Assembly (NCBI GenBank): GCA_963728825.1
Contig: CAVSLA010000002.1
Coordinates: 62,001-126,000 of the forward strand
DNA: 64,000 nt
From: CAVREM01 sp963728825
Lineage (GTDB): Bacteria > Acidobacteriota > Vicinamibacteria > Vicinamibacterales > CAVVIG01
Direction: 5' to 3'
In this document: positions 1 to 8,587 of the stretch, piece after piece
Numbering within the stretch: position 1 is the stretch's first letter
Layout: every line of letters starts with the position of its first letter
Position numbers and translations under genes: made by a program
Notes under the pieces: generated by a model
Databases searched by the model: none
Told to the model about the DNA's origin: nothing
What the model saw: only the letters and a program-made list of their open reading frames with translations

Positions 1-1
1 A

Positions 2-961
2 GATGTTCAGAAAGGGACGGTGTCGGTGCGCGCCGGACGTCAGGAGATGGCATTCGGCGAGCAGCGGTTGATCGGGCACCTGAACTGGACCAATACCGCA
101 CGCACTTTCGATGGCGTGCGCGGAACGATCCGCCGCGGCGGATATCAGGTCGATGTGTTCGGCGCGTCGGTCGTTCGCATTGAGGAGGACTCATTCGATA
201 GCAGCGGCAACGGCAACCGGTTCGCCGGAGCCTACGGCTCGACGGCCGCGCTCGTGCCGAACGCCGTGGTCGAACCGTACTTCCTGTGGCGCGCGGACCG
301 CGGCCTGCGGACTGAAAGTGCGACGACCGGCAACCTCGATCAGAGAACCGTCGGCGCCCGATTCAACGGCCGCCTGCCACGCGGTCTCGATTACGGGATC
401 GAGATGGCCCGCCAGGACGGTTCGCTCGGCTCAGACACCGTCGGCGCCTGGGCCGGCCACTGGCAGCTCCGTCAGTCGTTCGCCGGCCCGCTGGCGATGC
501 GCCTGATCGGCGAGTTCAACTACGCCACCGGCGATTCCGATCCCGCCGATGGCGTGCGCGGCACCTTCGATCAGCTGTACCCAACCGGGCACGACAAGTA
601 CGGCCTGGCCGATCAGGTGGGCTGGCGGAACATCCGCCACGTGCGAGCCGGTCTGGACATCACGCCGATCCGCGGATGGCCCGTCACGCTCAGCCACCAC
701 GCGTGGTGGGTCGCGAACCCGAACGATGCCCTCTACAACGCCGGCGGCGCACCGATCGCCCGCGTGGCCGGCGGCGGCGCCGCGACCCATGTCGGCCAGG
801 AGTTCGACCTGCAGGTGACCCGAGCGCTGACGCCGCAGCTTCTCCTCTCGGGCGGTTACGCGCACCTGTTTGCCGGGCCGTTCTTGAAGGAAGCGACGCC
901 CGGCGCCGACTACAGCTTCCCGTACGTCATGGTGACGTACGTCTTTCTCGCGGAAAGGTGA
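2..961 (+). CDS. alginate export-family outer-membrane porin (5' truncated)
   Basis: The reading frame is open from base 2 and the gene clearly starts upstream, so only the C-terminal 319 residues are present. They look like an outer-membrane beta-barrel of the alginate-export (Alginate_exp) type: a motif with RAGRQEMAFGEQR near the start, then alternating aromatic/Gly strands, a DQLYPTGHDKYG-type loop, and a terminal strand ending FPYVMVTYVFLAER. Family members conduct anionic or small polar solutes across the outer membrane; the substrate here is unknown. It lies 10 bp upstream of an ABC importer on the same strand, so it may feed solute to that importer's periplasmic binding protein. An internal GTG at base 20 is in frame but falls inside the conserved region and is not the start. 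Confidence 0.75.
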   Translation, partial: DVQKGTVSVRAGRQEMAFGEQRLIGHLNWTNTARTFDGVRGTIRRGGYQVDVFGASVVRIEEDSFDSSGNGNRFAGAYGSTAALVPNAVVEPYFLWRADRGLRTESATTGNLDQRTVGARFNGRLPRGLDYGIEMARQDGSLGSDTVGAWAGHWQLRQSFAGPLAMRLIGEFNYATGDSDPADGVRGTFDQLYPTGHDKYGLADQVGWRNIRHVRAGLDITPIRGWPVTLSHHAWWVANPNDALYNAGGAPIARVAGGGAATHVGQEFDLQVTRALTPQLLLSGGYAHLFAGPFLKEATPGADYSFPYVMVTYVFLAER

Positions 962-971
962 TGAAGACGTG

Positions 972-2211
972 ATGAGGTCCAGACGCGCATTTCTGAAGAC
1001 GGCCGGCACCGCCGCCGGGGTGTTGATGGGCGGTCTTCCGGCCGGCTGGGCGGGCGGCCTCTATGCCGACGACTCGCCCGAAACGTCCACCATCCGTTTT
1101 GGCATCATCGCGCTCACCGATTGCGCGCCGATCGTCATGGCGCACGAGCTCGGCTTCTTCAAGAAATTCGGCATCACCTCGATCATCTCGAAAGAAGCGT
1201 CGTGGGCGGTGATCAGGGACAAGCTCTCGCTCGGCGAGAATCACGCGACCCACATGCTCCTCGGCATGCCGTTCGCGTCGACGATGGGGCTGGCGGGATC
1301 GCCGGTGAAGCCGATGGTGATTCCCTGGCTGCTCAACCGCAACGGCCAGGCGATCACGCTCAACAACAAGTTGAAGCAGGCGGGGGCGCGCACCCCCGCC
1401 GCCATCAAGCCGCTGGTGGACAAGGCGAAGGCTGCAGGGACCCCGATGACGTTCGCGATGACCTTCCCGCCCGGCACCCACGCGATGTGGACCCGCTACT
1501 GGCTCGCGTCGGGCGGCATTCACCCAGACCGTGACATCTCGCTCATCACCATTCCGCCCGCGCAGATGGTCGCGAACATGAAAATCGACAAGATGGACGG
1601 CTTCTGCGTGGGCGAGCCCTGGAACAGACGCGCCATTGCCGACGGCATCGGTTTCACCGCGGTGACCACCCAGCAGCTGTGGAAGGATCATCCCGAAAAA
1701 GTCTGCGCCTTCACCGAAGAGTTCGCCGGCAGAAATCCGCGAACGGTCAAAGCGATCCTGAAGGCCCTGCACCTGGCGAGCGTTCATCTCGACAACCTGT
1801 CCAACCGGGCGCCCGCAGCGGCGGTCATTGCGCGTGCGGCCTACATCAACTGCCCGCCGGACATCATTCTCGAGCGGTTGATGGGCAAGTACCGACTACG
1901 GCGACGGCCGGGTCGAGCAGGACCCGAACTACATGGTCTTCTCGGATCGGCAGTGCAACTACCCGCACCGGATCTACGGCACGTGGTGGCTGACGCAGTT
2001 CCGGCGCTGGGGCATGGTCAAAGGCGCCCCCGACTATCAGGGCGTGGCCAAGCGCGTCATGCGCCCGGAGCTCTACCTGGACGCCATGAAGGAGATGGGC
2101 AGCGCGGTCGCCGTGCCGGAGCAGCAGAAAGTGACGTTGTTCGACGGCTCGTTCGACGGTGTCGATCCGGAAAAGTACGCGATGTCGTTTCCGATCAAGG
2201 CGGTGGCTTGA
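972..2211 (+). CDS. NrtA/CmpA-like ABC substrate-binding protein, Tat signal (frameshifted)
   Basis: Periplasmic solute-binding component of a nitrate/sulfonate/taurine-class ABC importer. The N-terminus has a twin-arginine signal (SRRAFLK, then a hydrophobic stretch and an Ala-rich cleavage region), and the mature part follows the NrtA pattern (TIRFGIIALTDCAPIVMAHE, later GFCVGEPWNRRAI). At base 1893 the frame breaks: after LMGKY, reading resumes one base on with DYGDGRVEQDPNYMVFSD and ends at TGA 2209-2211. Removing one C, or restoring a CG (taccgcgac to taccgac), rejoins the halves, so the gene is probably intact in the cell. GTG 969 is an alternative start. The permease gene starts 1 bp after the stop. 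Substrate cannot be assigned; nitrate is only the closest named family. Confidence 0.8.
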
Positions 2212-2212
2212 G

Positions 2213-2980
2213 ATGCTGATCCAACGGATGTTCGGAGCACTGTTGCCGGCGTGCGGCCTCGCGCTCGCGCTGCTGGCGTGGGCGATGGCCAGCCGCGCCG
2301 TCCCCGACCTGCCGTCGCCGATCGAAACCTGGACCGAAAGCCGTCTCTACATCCTCGAGCCGCTCACCAAGCGGGGCGAGATGGACCAGGGCATCCTGCT
2401 GCTCGCGTATTACAGCCTGATGCGTGTGACCCGCGGCTTCCTGCTCGGCATCGCGATTGCCACGCCGCTCGGGTTCCTGCTGGGCGTCTCGCCGGCGCTG
2501 ACGCGGATGTTCGACCCGGTGATGCAGATCATGCGGCCGATCTCGCCGCTGGCCTGGCTGCCGCTTGGTCTGGTCATCTTTCAGAAGTCGGAGCCGGCGG
2601 CGTTGTTTGCGATCGCGGTCTGTTCGATGTGGCCCACCGTCATCAACACGATGGCCGGCGTGCGCGCCATTCCCCAGGACTACTGGAATGTCGCCAAAGT
2701 GCTGCGGCTGTCACGGACGACGACCTTTCTCAAGATCGTCGTGCCGGCGACCCTGCCGTACATCTTCACGGGGTATCGCCTGAGCCTGGGCATCGCCTGG
2801 CTGGTGATCGTCGCCTCCGAGATGTTGACCGGCACGCCCGGCGTCGGCGGCTTCCTGTGGCAGGAGTACAACAGCCTGGTCTACGCGCACATCCTGCTGG
2901 CGATTCTCACGATCGGCATCGTCGGCTTCCTGCTCGACCGTCTGATGGGGATGGCCGAGGCGCGGCTGCGAACGACGTGA
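2213..2980 (+). CDS. NrtB-like ABC transporter permease
   Basis: Inner-membrane permease of the same importer, 255 residues with about six hydrophobic segments. The EAA loop region (SMWPTVINTMAGVRAIPQDY) and WLVIVASEMLTG are typical of the BPD_transp_1 family in nitrate/taurine-type systems. The ATG at 2213 follows the binding-protein stop by 1 bp; longer in-frame extensions would lie inside the upstream gene. It is followed 2 bp after its stop by the first ATPase gene, so translation is probably coupled through the operon. Confidence 0.85.
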   Translation: MLIQRMFGALLPACGLALALLAWAMASRAVPDLPSPIETWTESRLYILEPLTKRGEMDQGILLLAYYSLMRVTRGFLLGIAIATPLGFLLGVSPALTRMFDPVMQIMRPISPLAWLPLGLVIFQKSEPAALFAIAVCSMWPTVINTMAGVRAIPQDYWNVAKVLRLSRTTTFLKIVVPATLPYIFTGYRLSLGIAWLVIVASEMLTGTPGVGGFLWQEYNSLVYAHILLAILTIGIVGFLLDRLMGMAEARLRTT

Positions 2981-2982
2981 GG

Positions 2983-3774
2983 ATGCCGGCCTTCATCGAG
3001 CTCGCCAACATCTGCAAGTCGTTCGGTCTCGCCGCGGCGCGCCGCGACGTGCTGCAGGGCGTCAGCCTGTCGATCGATCGCGGCGAGTTCGTGTCGATCG
3101 TCGGCAGCATGGGCAGCGGCAAATCCACGCTGCTGAACATCGCCGCCGGGCTGCTCACGCCCGATTCCGGTACCGTCACCATCGACCGGGGTGCGGCCCG
3201 AACGGGGCCCGGGCCGAGCGGAGTCGAGGGCCCGAGCGCGGCGCTGGTCTTTCAGAACTATTCGCTGCTGCCGTGGTTCACCGCGCTCGAGAACGTTCGT
3301 CTGGCCGTGCAGGCGGCGTTTCCGGACCGGTCGCGCGCCGAGCAGATCCAGCAGGCGCGTCACAGCCTCGAGCTGGTCGGCCTCGGGGCCGCGCTCGACC
3401 GTCGTCCCGGCCAGCTCTCGGGCGGAATGCGCCAGCGCGTTGCGATTGCGCGGGCGTTCGCGATTGAGCCTGAGATTCTGTTCCTCGACGAGCCGTTCGG
3501 GGCGCTCGACGCGCTGACCCGCGACACGCTGCGCCAGGAGCTCGCCAAGCTGTGTTCCGCTGCGCGCGGCGTGACGACGCTGATGATCACCAACAACGTC
3601 GATGAGGCGATCCTGCTCTCGGATCGCATCGTGCCGTTGACTTCCGGCCCGCGCGCTACACTGCGCACCCCGATTCCGGTGCCGCTGCCGCGCCCACGGC
3701 CGGCGTCGTTCGGATCGAACGTGGACGCGTTACGCGTGCGAACGGCGGTGGTGGAGGCGTTGACCGCATGCTGA
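2983..3774 (+). CDS. NrtD-like ABC ATPase, H-loop His replaced by Asn
   Basis: Nucleotide-binding subunit of the importer (263 aa). Walker A is GSMGSGKST, the signature is LSGGMRQR, Walker B is ILFLDEPF followed by a D-loop GALD. The switch (H-loop) region reads ITNNVDEA, with Asn where most ABC ATPases have the catalytic His. ATG 2983 follows the permease stop by 2 bp. The 3' end overlaps the second ATPase gene by 7 bp. Together with the partner, whose signature is abnormal but whose H-loop His is present, this suggests an asymmetric heterodimer. Confidence 0.85.
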   Translation: MPAFIELANICKSFGLAAARRDVLQGVSLSIDRGEFVSIVGSMGSGKSTLLNIAAGLLTPDSGTVTIDRGAARTGPGPSGVEGPSAALVFQNYSLLPWFTALENVRLAVQAAFPDRSRAEQIQQARHSLELVGLGAALDRRPGQLSGGMRQRVAIARAFAIEPEILFLDEPFGALDALTRDTLRQELAKLCSAARGVTTLMITNNVDEAILLSDRIVPLTSGPRATLRTPIPVPLPRPRPASFGSNVDALRVRTAVVEALTAC

Positions 3775-4568
3775 TTCCACCGCTCGAGCTCACGACTCTC
3801 ACAAAGGTCTTTGCCACTCCCACCGGTCCGTACGTGGCGGTGAAGGACGTGAACGTCCAGGTCCGGGCGGGCGAGTTCGTCTGCATCCTCGGTCATTCGG
3901 GATGCGGCAAGTCGACCGTGCTGTCCATCATCGCCGGCCTCGACGAGGCGACCTACGGTGGGGTCGTCATCGACGGCACGGAAGTCCGCGGCCCGGGATC
4001 GGATCGCGCGGTCGTCTTTCAGTCGCCCTGTCTGTTGCCCTGGCTGACCGTCCGCAAGAACGTCGAGCTCGCGCGTGGAAACGACGGGCGCGCCGAGCAT
4101 TTCCTGAGGCTCGTCGGTGTCGCGGAATCGTCAGAGGCCCTGCCGGGCGAGTTGTCACTCGGCACGCAACAGTGCGTGTCACTGGCTCGAGCCTTGTCGC
4201 TCGAGCCGCGGTTCCTGCTGCTGGATGAGCCCTTCGCGCAGCTCGATTCGCTGACCCGGTTCGCGCTGCAGGACGTGCTGCTCGGAGTGTGCGACGATGC
4301 GCGACGGATCGTGGTGATGGTGACCCACGATGTCGATGAGGCGCTGTATGTCGCCGACCGCCTCATTCTGATGACTGACGGACCTGAGGCGACCGTGGGT
4401 GACGTTCTCGAACTGCCATTTCCCAGGCCCCGCTCGCGCAAGGCGGTTTTGGAGCATCCGCAGTACGAGGCGTGCTATCGGCATGTGATCGATTTCCTCG
4501 AATACCACGTCCAGCAACTGCGACCCTCGCCGCTCGACGGCCTGCTGCATCCGCCTTCGCGCGCCTAG
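3768..4568 (+). CDS. NrtC/D-like ABC ATPase, variant signature motif
   Basis: Second nucleotide-binding subunit (266 aa). Walker A GHSGCGKST, Walker B FLLLDEPF, and a normal H-loop MVTHDVDEAL are present, but the signature reads LSLGTQQC rather than LSGGMxQR. The start overlaps the previous ATPase gene by 7 bp. The C-terminal extension of about 50 residues after the ATPase core (to HPPSRA) is longer than in minimal ATPases; it lacks the NrtA-like domain of cyanobacterial NrtC. This is the last gene of the operon. Confidence 0.85.
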   Translation: MLIPPLELTTLTKVFATPTGPYVAVKDVNVQVRAGEFVCILGHSGCGKSTVLSIIAGLDEATYGGVVIDGTEVRGPGSDRAVVFQSPCLLPWLTVRKNVELARGNDGRAEHFLRLVGVAESSEALPGELSLGTQQCVSLARALSLEPRFLLLDEPFAQLDSLTRFALQDVLLGVCDDARRIVVMVTHDVDEALYVADRLILMTDGPEATVGDVLELPFPRPRSRKAVLEHPQYEACYRHVIDFLEYHVQQLRPSPLDGLLHPPSRA

Positions 4569-4617
4569 AGCAATTTCCACTTCGACGTAGGCTTGATAGG
4601 CCGTAGCGGACAAAAAG

Positions 4618-4688
4618 GCAACCACGAAGTCGCGAAGACTCGAAGAAGACCACTAACACCTTCGCGTCTTCGAGTCTTCCGTGGTTGC
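4618..4688. repeat. long inverted repeat (CCACGAAG...CTTCGTGG type)
   Basis: Arms starting GCAACCACGAAG and ending CTTCCGTGGTTGC, with interior GAAGACTCGAAGA matched by CTTCGAGTCTT, fold into a long imperfect hairpin 50 bp after the ABC operon. It could terminate the operon. A fragment of a related word (cttccgtgttttcgtg) occurs near 8535. Confidence 0.6.
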
Positions 4689-4809
4689 ACTTTCGCTACA
4701 GCGATCAGAATTCGCTCTGGGTTTTCCGAGAGCGCGCGACGGTGCGCAAACACAGCCTCCCGGTTACTCGGTTACGATGAGTACGTGACTGGGTCGGAAC
4801 AGCGGTGCG

Positions 4810-5341
4810 ATGACAGCAGCGGCAACCCAGGTCGCCGTTGTGTTCGCGCTGATGCAGCCGCCGCCGGGCGTCGCCATCGGCGTGGCGGTGGGATCGGGCC
4901 CGCAGGTCTGTCTGGCGGTCGCCGCATCGAATCTCACGGCCGGAACCGTCGTGACGCTCGTGGACCCGAACGCACCACAATCGACCTGGCGCGCAACGAT
5001 TGCAGGCGATCGCTTGTCGTCGTGTGACGCCCTCAGCAAACGGGACATAACAGGCCCGTACTATCGCGTGCTTCTACCCTCGCGGTACGAGGGAGCGTTT
5101 GTGTTGATGATGGTTTTTGTCGGAGAGGTGGAAGGCAACAAGACGTCATCAGGCTCTGTGACGTTTCGTCTGAACGCCGAGTATCCGCAAGTGCAGGTGC
5201 GAAGCTGTACCTCGAGCGAAGGACTGCACTTGACCGCGTGGGAGGGCGCTCCCCTGGAAAGTCGGCGGATTCTGGCACCAGTATGTCTACTTGGGCTACG
5301 ACGTTGAGCCGTCATGCACCGACGCCGACATCGGACCGTAA
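4810..5341 (+). CDS. hypothetical protein with C-terminal HQYVYLGYDVEP motif (frameshifted)
   Basis: Function not recognised. The first frame gives a small Ala/Val-rich protein with PQVCLAVAASNLTAG and PYYRVLLPSRYEG segments, and the original stop falls at 5307. One base on, a better C-terminus runs KVGGFWHQYVYLGYDVEPSC and ends at TAA 5339-5341. Restoring a CG at 5245-5250 (ggcgcgct to ggcgct), or removing one C from the CCCC run, joins the two. A TACGAT box (4773-4778) followed six bases later by GTG 4785 could mark a leaderless start, but that needs a second frame correction at about 4806. No clear signal peptide. Confidence 0.45.
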
Positions 5342-5347
5342 AGTCGC

Positions 5348-5505
5348 CACCCAGCACCCAGCACCCAGCACCCAGCACCCAGCACCCGGCACCCGGCACC
5401 CAGCACCCGGCACTCGGCACCCGGCACCCAGCACCCGGTAAGTGGCCCCCAGCACCCCGCACCAGCACCCGGCCCCCCGGCACCCGGCCCCCGGCACCCG
5501 ACTTG
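5348..5505. repeat. tandem heptamer array GCACCC(A/G)
   Basis: About 13 near-perfect 7-bp units (GCACCCA or GCACCCG) run from 5348 to about 5438 and then decay into C/G-rich text up to 5505. The same word in both orientations builds the element at 10800-10945. There are no spacers, so this is not a CRISPR. It lies just upstream of the PQQ dehydrogenase promoter. Confidence 0.85.
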
Positions 5506-5509
5506 GTCG

Positions 5510-5517
5510 TATACAAT
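5510..5517 (+). promoter_or_regulatory. -10 box (TATACAAT) for the PQQ dehydrogenase gene
   Basis: TATACAAT precedes an AGGAG ribosome-binding site (5531-5535) and ATG 5541. No convincing -35 is visible in the GC-rich repeat upstream. Confidence 0.5.
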
Positions 5518-5540
5518 GTGCGCCGCGGATAGGAGCACTC

Positions 5541-7682
5541 ATGAGTCCAATATCAGTACGTCGCCTTGCGGCCGCCAGCCTGGTCGTGCTCGGCGGTGTC
5601 GCTGCCGCCTGGTACAGCGCCCCGCCGGCTACGGCGCAACTTTCGTCAGGTACCCAGAACGGAGAGTGGCGGAGCTACGGCGCCGACCTCGCCAGCACGC
5701 GCTACTCGCCGCTCGACCAGATCAACGCCGAGAATTTCGGCAAGCTCGAGGTCGCGTGGCGCTTCAAGACCGACAGCCTGGGTCCGCGGCAGGAGTTCAA
5801 CCTCCAGGCGACGCCGCTGATGGTGGGCGGGCGGCTGTTCTTCACGGCCGGCACGCGCCGCGCCGCCGTCGCGGCCGACGCCGCGACCGGCGAGATGCTG
5901 TGGATGCACAGCCTCAACGAGGGCAAGCGCGGCGAAGACGCGGTGCGCGCGCTGTCCGGGCGCGGGCTCGCGTACTGGACCGACGGCAAAGAGGAGCGGA
6001 TCGTCTACGTCACGCCGGGCTACCAGATGATTGCCCTCGACGCGAAGACCGGCGATCGCATCCAGAGCTTCGGCCAGAACGGCATCGTCGATCTGAAGCA
6101 GCAGCTCGATCAGACGGTTGATCCGCTGGCCGAGATCGGCCTCCATTCGGCCCCCACCATCGCCAAGGACGTCATCATCGTCGGCGCCGCGCACCTAGCG
6201 GGCGGGTCGCCGCGCGGTAAGGAGAACGTCAAGGGCTACGTGCGCGCCTTCGACGTCCGCACCGGCAAGCGGCTCTGGATCTTTCACACGATTCCGCGTC
6301 CTGGAGAGTTCGGCAACGACACCTGGTTGAACGACTCGTGGTCCTACACCGGCAACACCGGTGTGTGGGCGCAGATCAGCGTCGACGAGGAGCTCGACAC
6401 GGTCTACCTGCCGGTGGAGATGCCGACGGGCGACTACTACGGCGGGCACCGGCCGGGCAACAACCTCTTCTCGGAGAGCCTCGTCGCGGTGGACCTCAGG
6501 ACCGGCAAGCGGAAGTGGCACTACCAGATGGTTCATCACGGGATCTGGGATCACGACACGCCCTCGGCGCCGATCCTGATGGACCTCGTCGTCGACGGGA
6601 AGCCGATCAAGGCGGTCGGCCAGCCAACCAAGCAAGGCTGGATCTACACCTTCGACCGCGTCACCGGACGACCGGTGTGGCCGATCGAGGAGCGCCCGGT
6701 CGAGAAAGGCGAGGTGCCGGGTGAATGGTATTCGCCGACGCAGCCGTGGGTCACCAAGCCGCCGCCGTTCGAGGAGATCGGCGTCACCGTGGACAGCCTG
6801 ATCGACTTCACGCCAGAGCTGCGCGCGGAGGCGATTAAGGTCGCGTCACGCTACAAGATGGGACCGCCCTTCACGCCCCCTGTCGTCAGCAAGTGGGAAG
6901 GCCCGCTCGGGATCCTGATGCTGCCGGCGATCACGGGAGGCGCCAACTGGCAGGGCGGCTCGTTCGATCCGGAAACGAAGATGTTCTACATCTTCACCAA
7001 CCACAGCATCAGCTCGCTTGGCCTGGTGCCGGGCAACCCGGAGCGCAACAAGGACTTCGCGTGGATCATGGGGACTGCGCGCAATCCTGACGCGCCAGCT
7101 CCAGCGGGTCGCGGCGGCGGCGGACAGGGCGCGGCGGCACCGGCCGGCGGCGGTGGTGGCCGCGGCGGCCGTGGAGGTGCTCCGGGCGGGGCGCCTGGCG
7201 GTGCGGCGCCGGCCGGGGGCGGCGGCGGTGGTGGCGGCGAAGGCGGCGGCAGTCTCGCCGTTCAGGGTCTGCCGATAACTAAGCCGCCGTACGGGCGCAT
7301 CACCGCCCTCGATATGAACCGTGGCGAGCTCGGCTGGCAGATTGCGCACGGCGACACACCCGACAACATCAAGAACCACCCGGCGCTGAAGGGGCTGAAC
7401 ATTCCGCGCACCGGCCGCCAGGGACGCATCGGCGTGCTGACGACCAAGACGCTGGTGATCGCCGGCGAGGGCGGGTTCGCGACGACCCCGAACGGCCGCG
7501 GCGCGATGCTGCGCGCCTACAACAAGGCCACCGGTGCGGAAGTCGGCGCCGTCTACATGCCGGCGCCGCAAACCGGATCGCCGATGACCTACCTGTTGAA
7601 CGGCCGGCAGTACATCACCGTGTCGATCTCGGGTCCTGGTTACAGTGCCGAGCTGCTGACGTTCCGGCTGCCCAATCAGTAG
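5541..7682 (+). CDS. PQQ-dependent alcohol/glucose dehydrogenase-type quinoprotein
   Basis: Secreted eight-bladed beta-propeller quinoprotein of 713 residues. A signal peptide (RRLAAASLVVLGGVAAAW) precedes GEWRSYGADLASTRYSPLDQI, the usual opening of PQQ dehydrogenases. Tryptophan-docking blade repeats follow (TGKRLWIFHTIPRPGEFG, TGKRKWHYQMVHHGIWDHD, TGGANWQGGSFDPET). A low-complexity Gly/Ala-rich insert at about residues 522-572 interrupts the propeller between blades. ATG 5541 is chosen because AGGAG lies 5 bp upstream and the signal peptide follows. No heme motif is seen, so electrons presumably pass to a separate acceptor. It is transcribed alone. Confidence 0.9.
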   Translation: MSPISVRRLAAASLVVLGGVAAAWYSAPPATAQLSSGTQNGEWRSYGADLASTRYSPLDQINAENFGKLEVAWRFKTDSLGPRQEFNLQATPLMVGGRLFFTAGTRRAAVAADAATGEMLWMHSLNEGKRGEDAVRALSGRGLAYWTDGKEERIVYVTPGYQMIALDAKTGDRIQSFGQNGIVDLKQQLDQTVDPLAEIGLHSAPTIAKDVIIVGAAHLAGGSPRGKENVKGYVRAFDVRTGKRLWIFHTIPRPGEFGNDTWLNDSWSYTGNTGVWAQISVDEELDTVYLPVEMPTGDYYGGHRPGNNLFSESLVAVDLRTGKRKWHYQMVHHGIWDHDTPSAPILMDLVVDGKPIKAVGQPTKQGWIYTFDRVTGRPVWPIEERPVEKGEVPGEWYSPTQPWVTKPPPFEEIGVTVDSLIDFTPELRAEAIKVASRYKMGPPFTPPVVSKWEGPLGILMLPAITGGANWQGGSFDPETKMFYIFTNHSISSLGLVPGNPERNKDFAWIMGTARNPDAPAPAGRGGGGQGAAAPAGGGGGRGGRGGAPGGAPGGAAPAGGGGGGGGEGGGSLAVQGLPITKPPYGRITALDMNRGELGWQIAHGDTPDNIKNHPALKGLNIPRTGRQGRIGVLTTKTLVIAGEGGFATTPNGRGAMLRAYNKATGAEVGAVYMPAPQTGSPMTYLLNGRQYITVSISGPGYSAELLTFRLPNQ

Positions 7683-7691
7683 CTGAACCAC

Positions 7692-7780
7692 GACAAGGAC
7701 GCAGAGGGGGCAGAGAGCGCAGAGGCTGAGGCGCGCCTTTGACCTCTGCGTCCTCTGCTCCCTCTGCGTCCTCTGCGCTA
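7692..7780. repeat. GACGCAGAGG inverted repeat between convergent genes
   Basis: Several copies of GACGCAGAGG/GCAGAGGG face several copies of CCTCTGCGTC across a short loop. The element fills the gap between the dehydrogenase stop and the convergent dioxygenase stop and could act as a bidirectional terminator. The same word recurs at 55225-55260. Confidence 0.6.
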
Positions 7781-8509
7781 TTCACGTTTGAAGGTCACCA
7801 CCAACACATCCCGATAGGCCGGCTGAGCGGGATCGATCGCTTCCACGGCCGTCACGCCATGCGCCACGCGTCCATCGTCCACCAGCGCCGCGTCGAGCGG
7901 CTCGGTGAGGGTGAACTGCCCGAGCGTCCGCCCATCGAGGGCATGGATGCTCGTCGTCCCGCTGGCGATGTTGCGGCGGCTGACCAGCAGGACCAGGACG
8001 TAGTCGACACCGTCGCGGTGCAGGCCTTCCGGCGTTGGACGGCCGGCTTCACCGACGCGCGCCTCGATTCGGAACTGATGGACTTCGACGCGCCACGAGG
8101 GTGTGGCGTCAGCCAGGCTTTCGAACAGCTGGCGGCAGAACGCGAGAACGGTCTGCAGTGTTGGCCCGACGGCAATCTCCGGCGCGATCGGCTCGAACCA
8201 GCGAGCGATCCCCCCATGCAGCGGGTTGTAATCGAGCGTCTGATAGTGCGGCTGATGCGGCTGTCGCTCGATCGATGAGCCAGGACGCGCCGCAAAGACC
8301 GCGTGACGGCGGCGTCGGTAGCGGCCGCCGTCGGCCATGTAGGTGTCCAGCTCGAGCTGAGTCCAACTCCCTGCAAACTGTTCCCAGTCCGCTGCCGTCC
8401 CGCTGCCTTTCAGGAGCGCCCGCATTTCGTCGGCATGAACAAACGCGTAGCCGTCGCGTTTGATCAAGGCAGCGAGGCCGGTATCGGTCAGGTGCGTGAC
8501 GTGCGTCAC
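7778..8509 (-). CDS. 2-oxoglutarate/Fe(II) dioxygenase family protein (2OG-Fe_Oxy_2)
   Basis: Cytosolic, 243 residues, resembling the 2OG-Fe dioxygenase family that includes free-amino-acid hydroxylases. The iron site is seen as H164-x-D166 in EGLHRDGVDYV plus a distal His at about 217 (VAHGVTAVEA). The family pattern HYQTLDYNPLHGG is also present. The substrate is unknown. The GTG start at 8509 sits six bases after a TAAGAT box on the minus strand, so the mRNA is probably leaderless. The DAC-like gene lies 78 bp upstream on the same strand. The gene is convergent with the PQQ dehydrogenase. Confidence 0.75.
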   Translation of the reverse strand: MTHVTHLTDTGLAALIKRDGYAFVHADEMRALLKGSGTAADWEQFAGSWTQLELDTYMADGGRYRRRRHAVFAARPGSSIERQPHQPHYQTLDYNPLHGGIARWFEPIAPEIAVGPTLQTVLAFCRQLFESLADATPSWRVEVHQFRIEARVGEAGRPTPEGLHRDGVDYVLVLLVSRRNIASGTTSIHALDGRTLGQFTLTEPLDAALVDDGRVAHGVTAVEAIDPAQPAYRDVLVVTFKRE

Positions 8510-8515
8510 CTGCTG

Positions 8516-8521
8516 ATCTTA
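8516..8521 (-). promoter_or_regulatory. -10 box (TAAGAT) of leaderless promoter for the dioxygenase
   Basis: On the minus strand TAAGAT, then CAGCAG, then the GTG start. This is the same 6-nt geometry seen at several other starts in this window. Confidence 0.5.
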
Positions 8522-8587
8522 CTCACAATATTCGTGCTTCCGTGTTTTCGTGACCTGAATAAGCTCGTGCCTTCCGGGGTCCCTGTC

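Noticed and set aside
969..4568. Calling the importer a nitrate transporter
   Set aside because: The family also covers bicarbonate, taurine, sulfonates and others; no substrate residues can be judged from sequence alone here.
4785..4809. Leaderless GTG start at 4785 for the hypothetical gene
   Set aside because: Spacing after TACGAT fits, but it is out of frame with the gene unless another CG was lost near 4806; left as a note.
5348..5505. CRISPR array
   Set aside because: Units are 7 bp with no spacers and no cas genes nearby.
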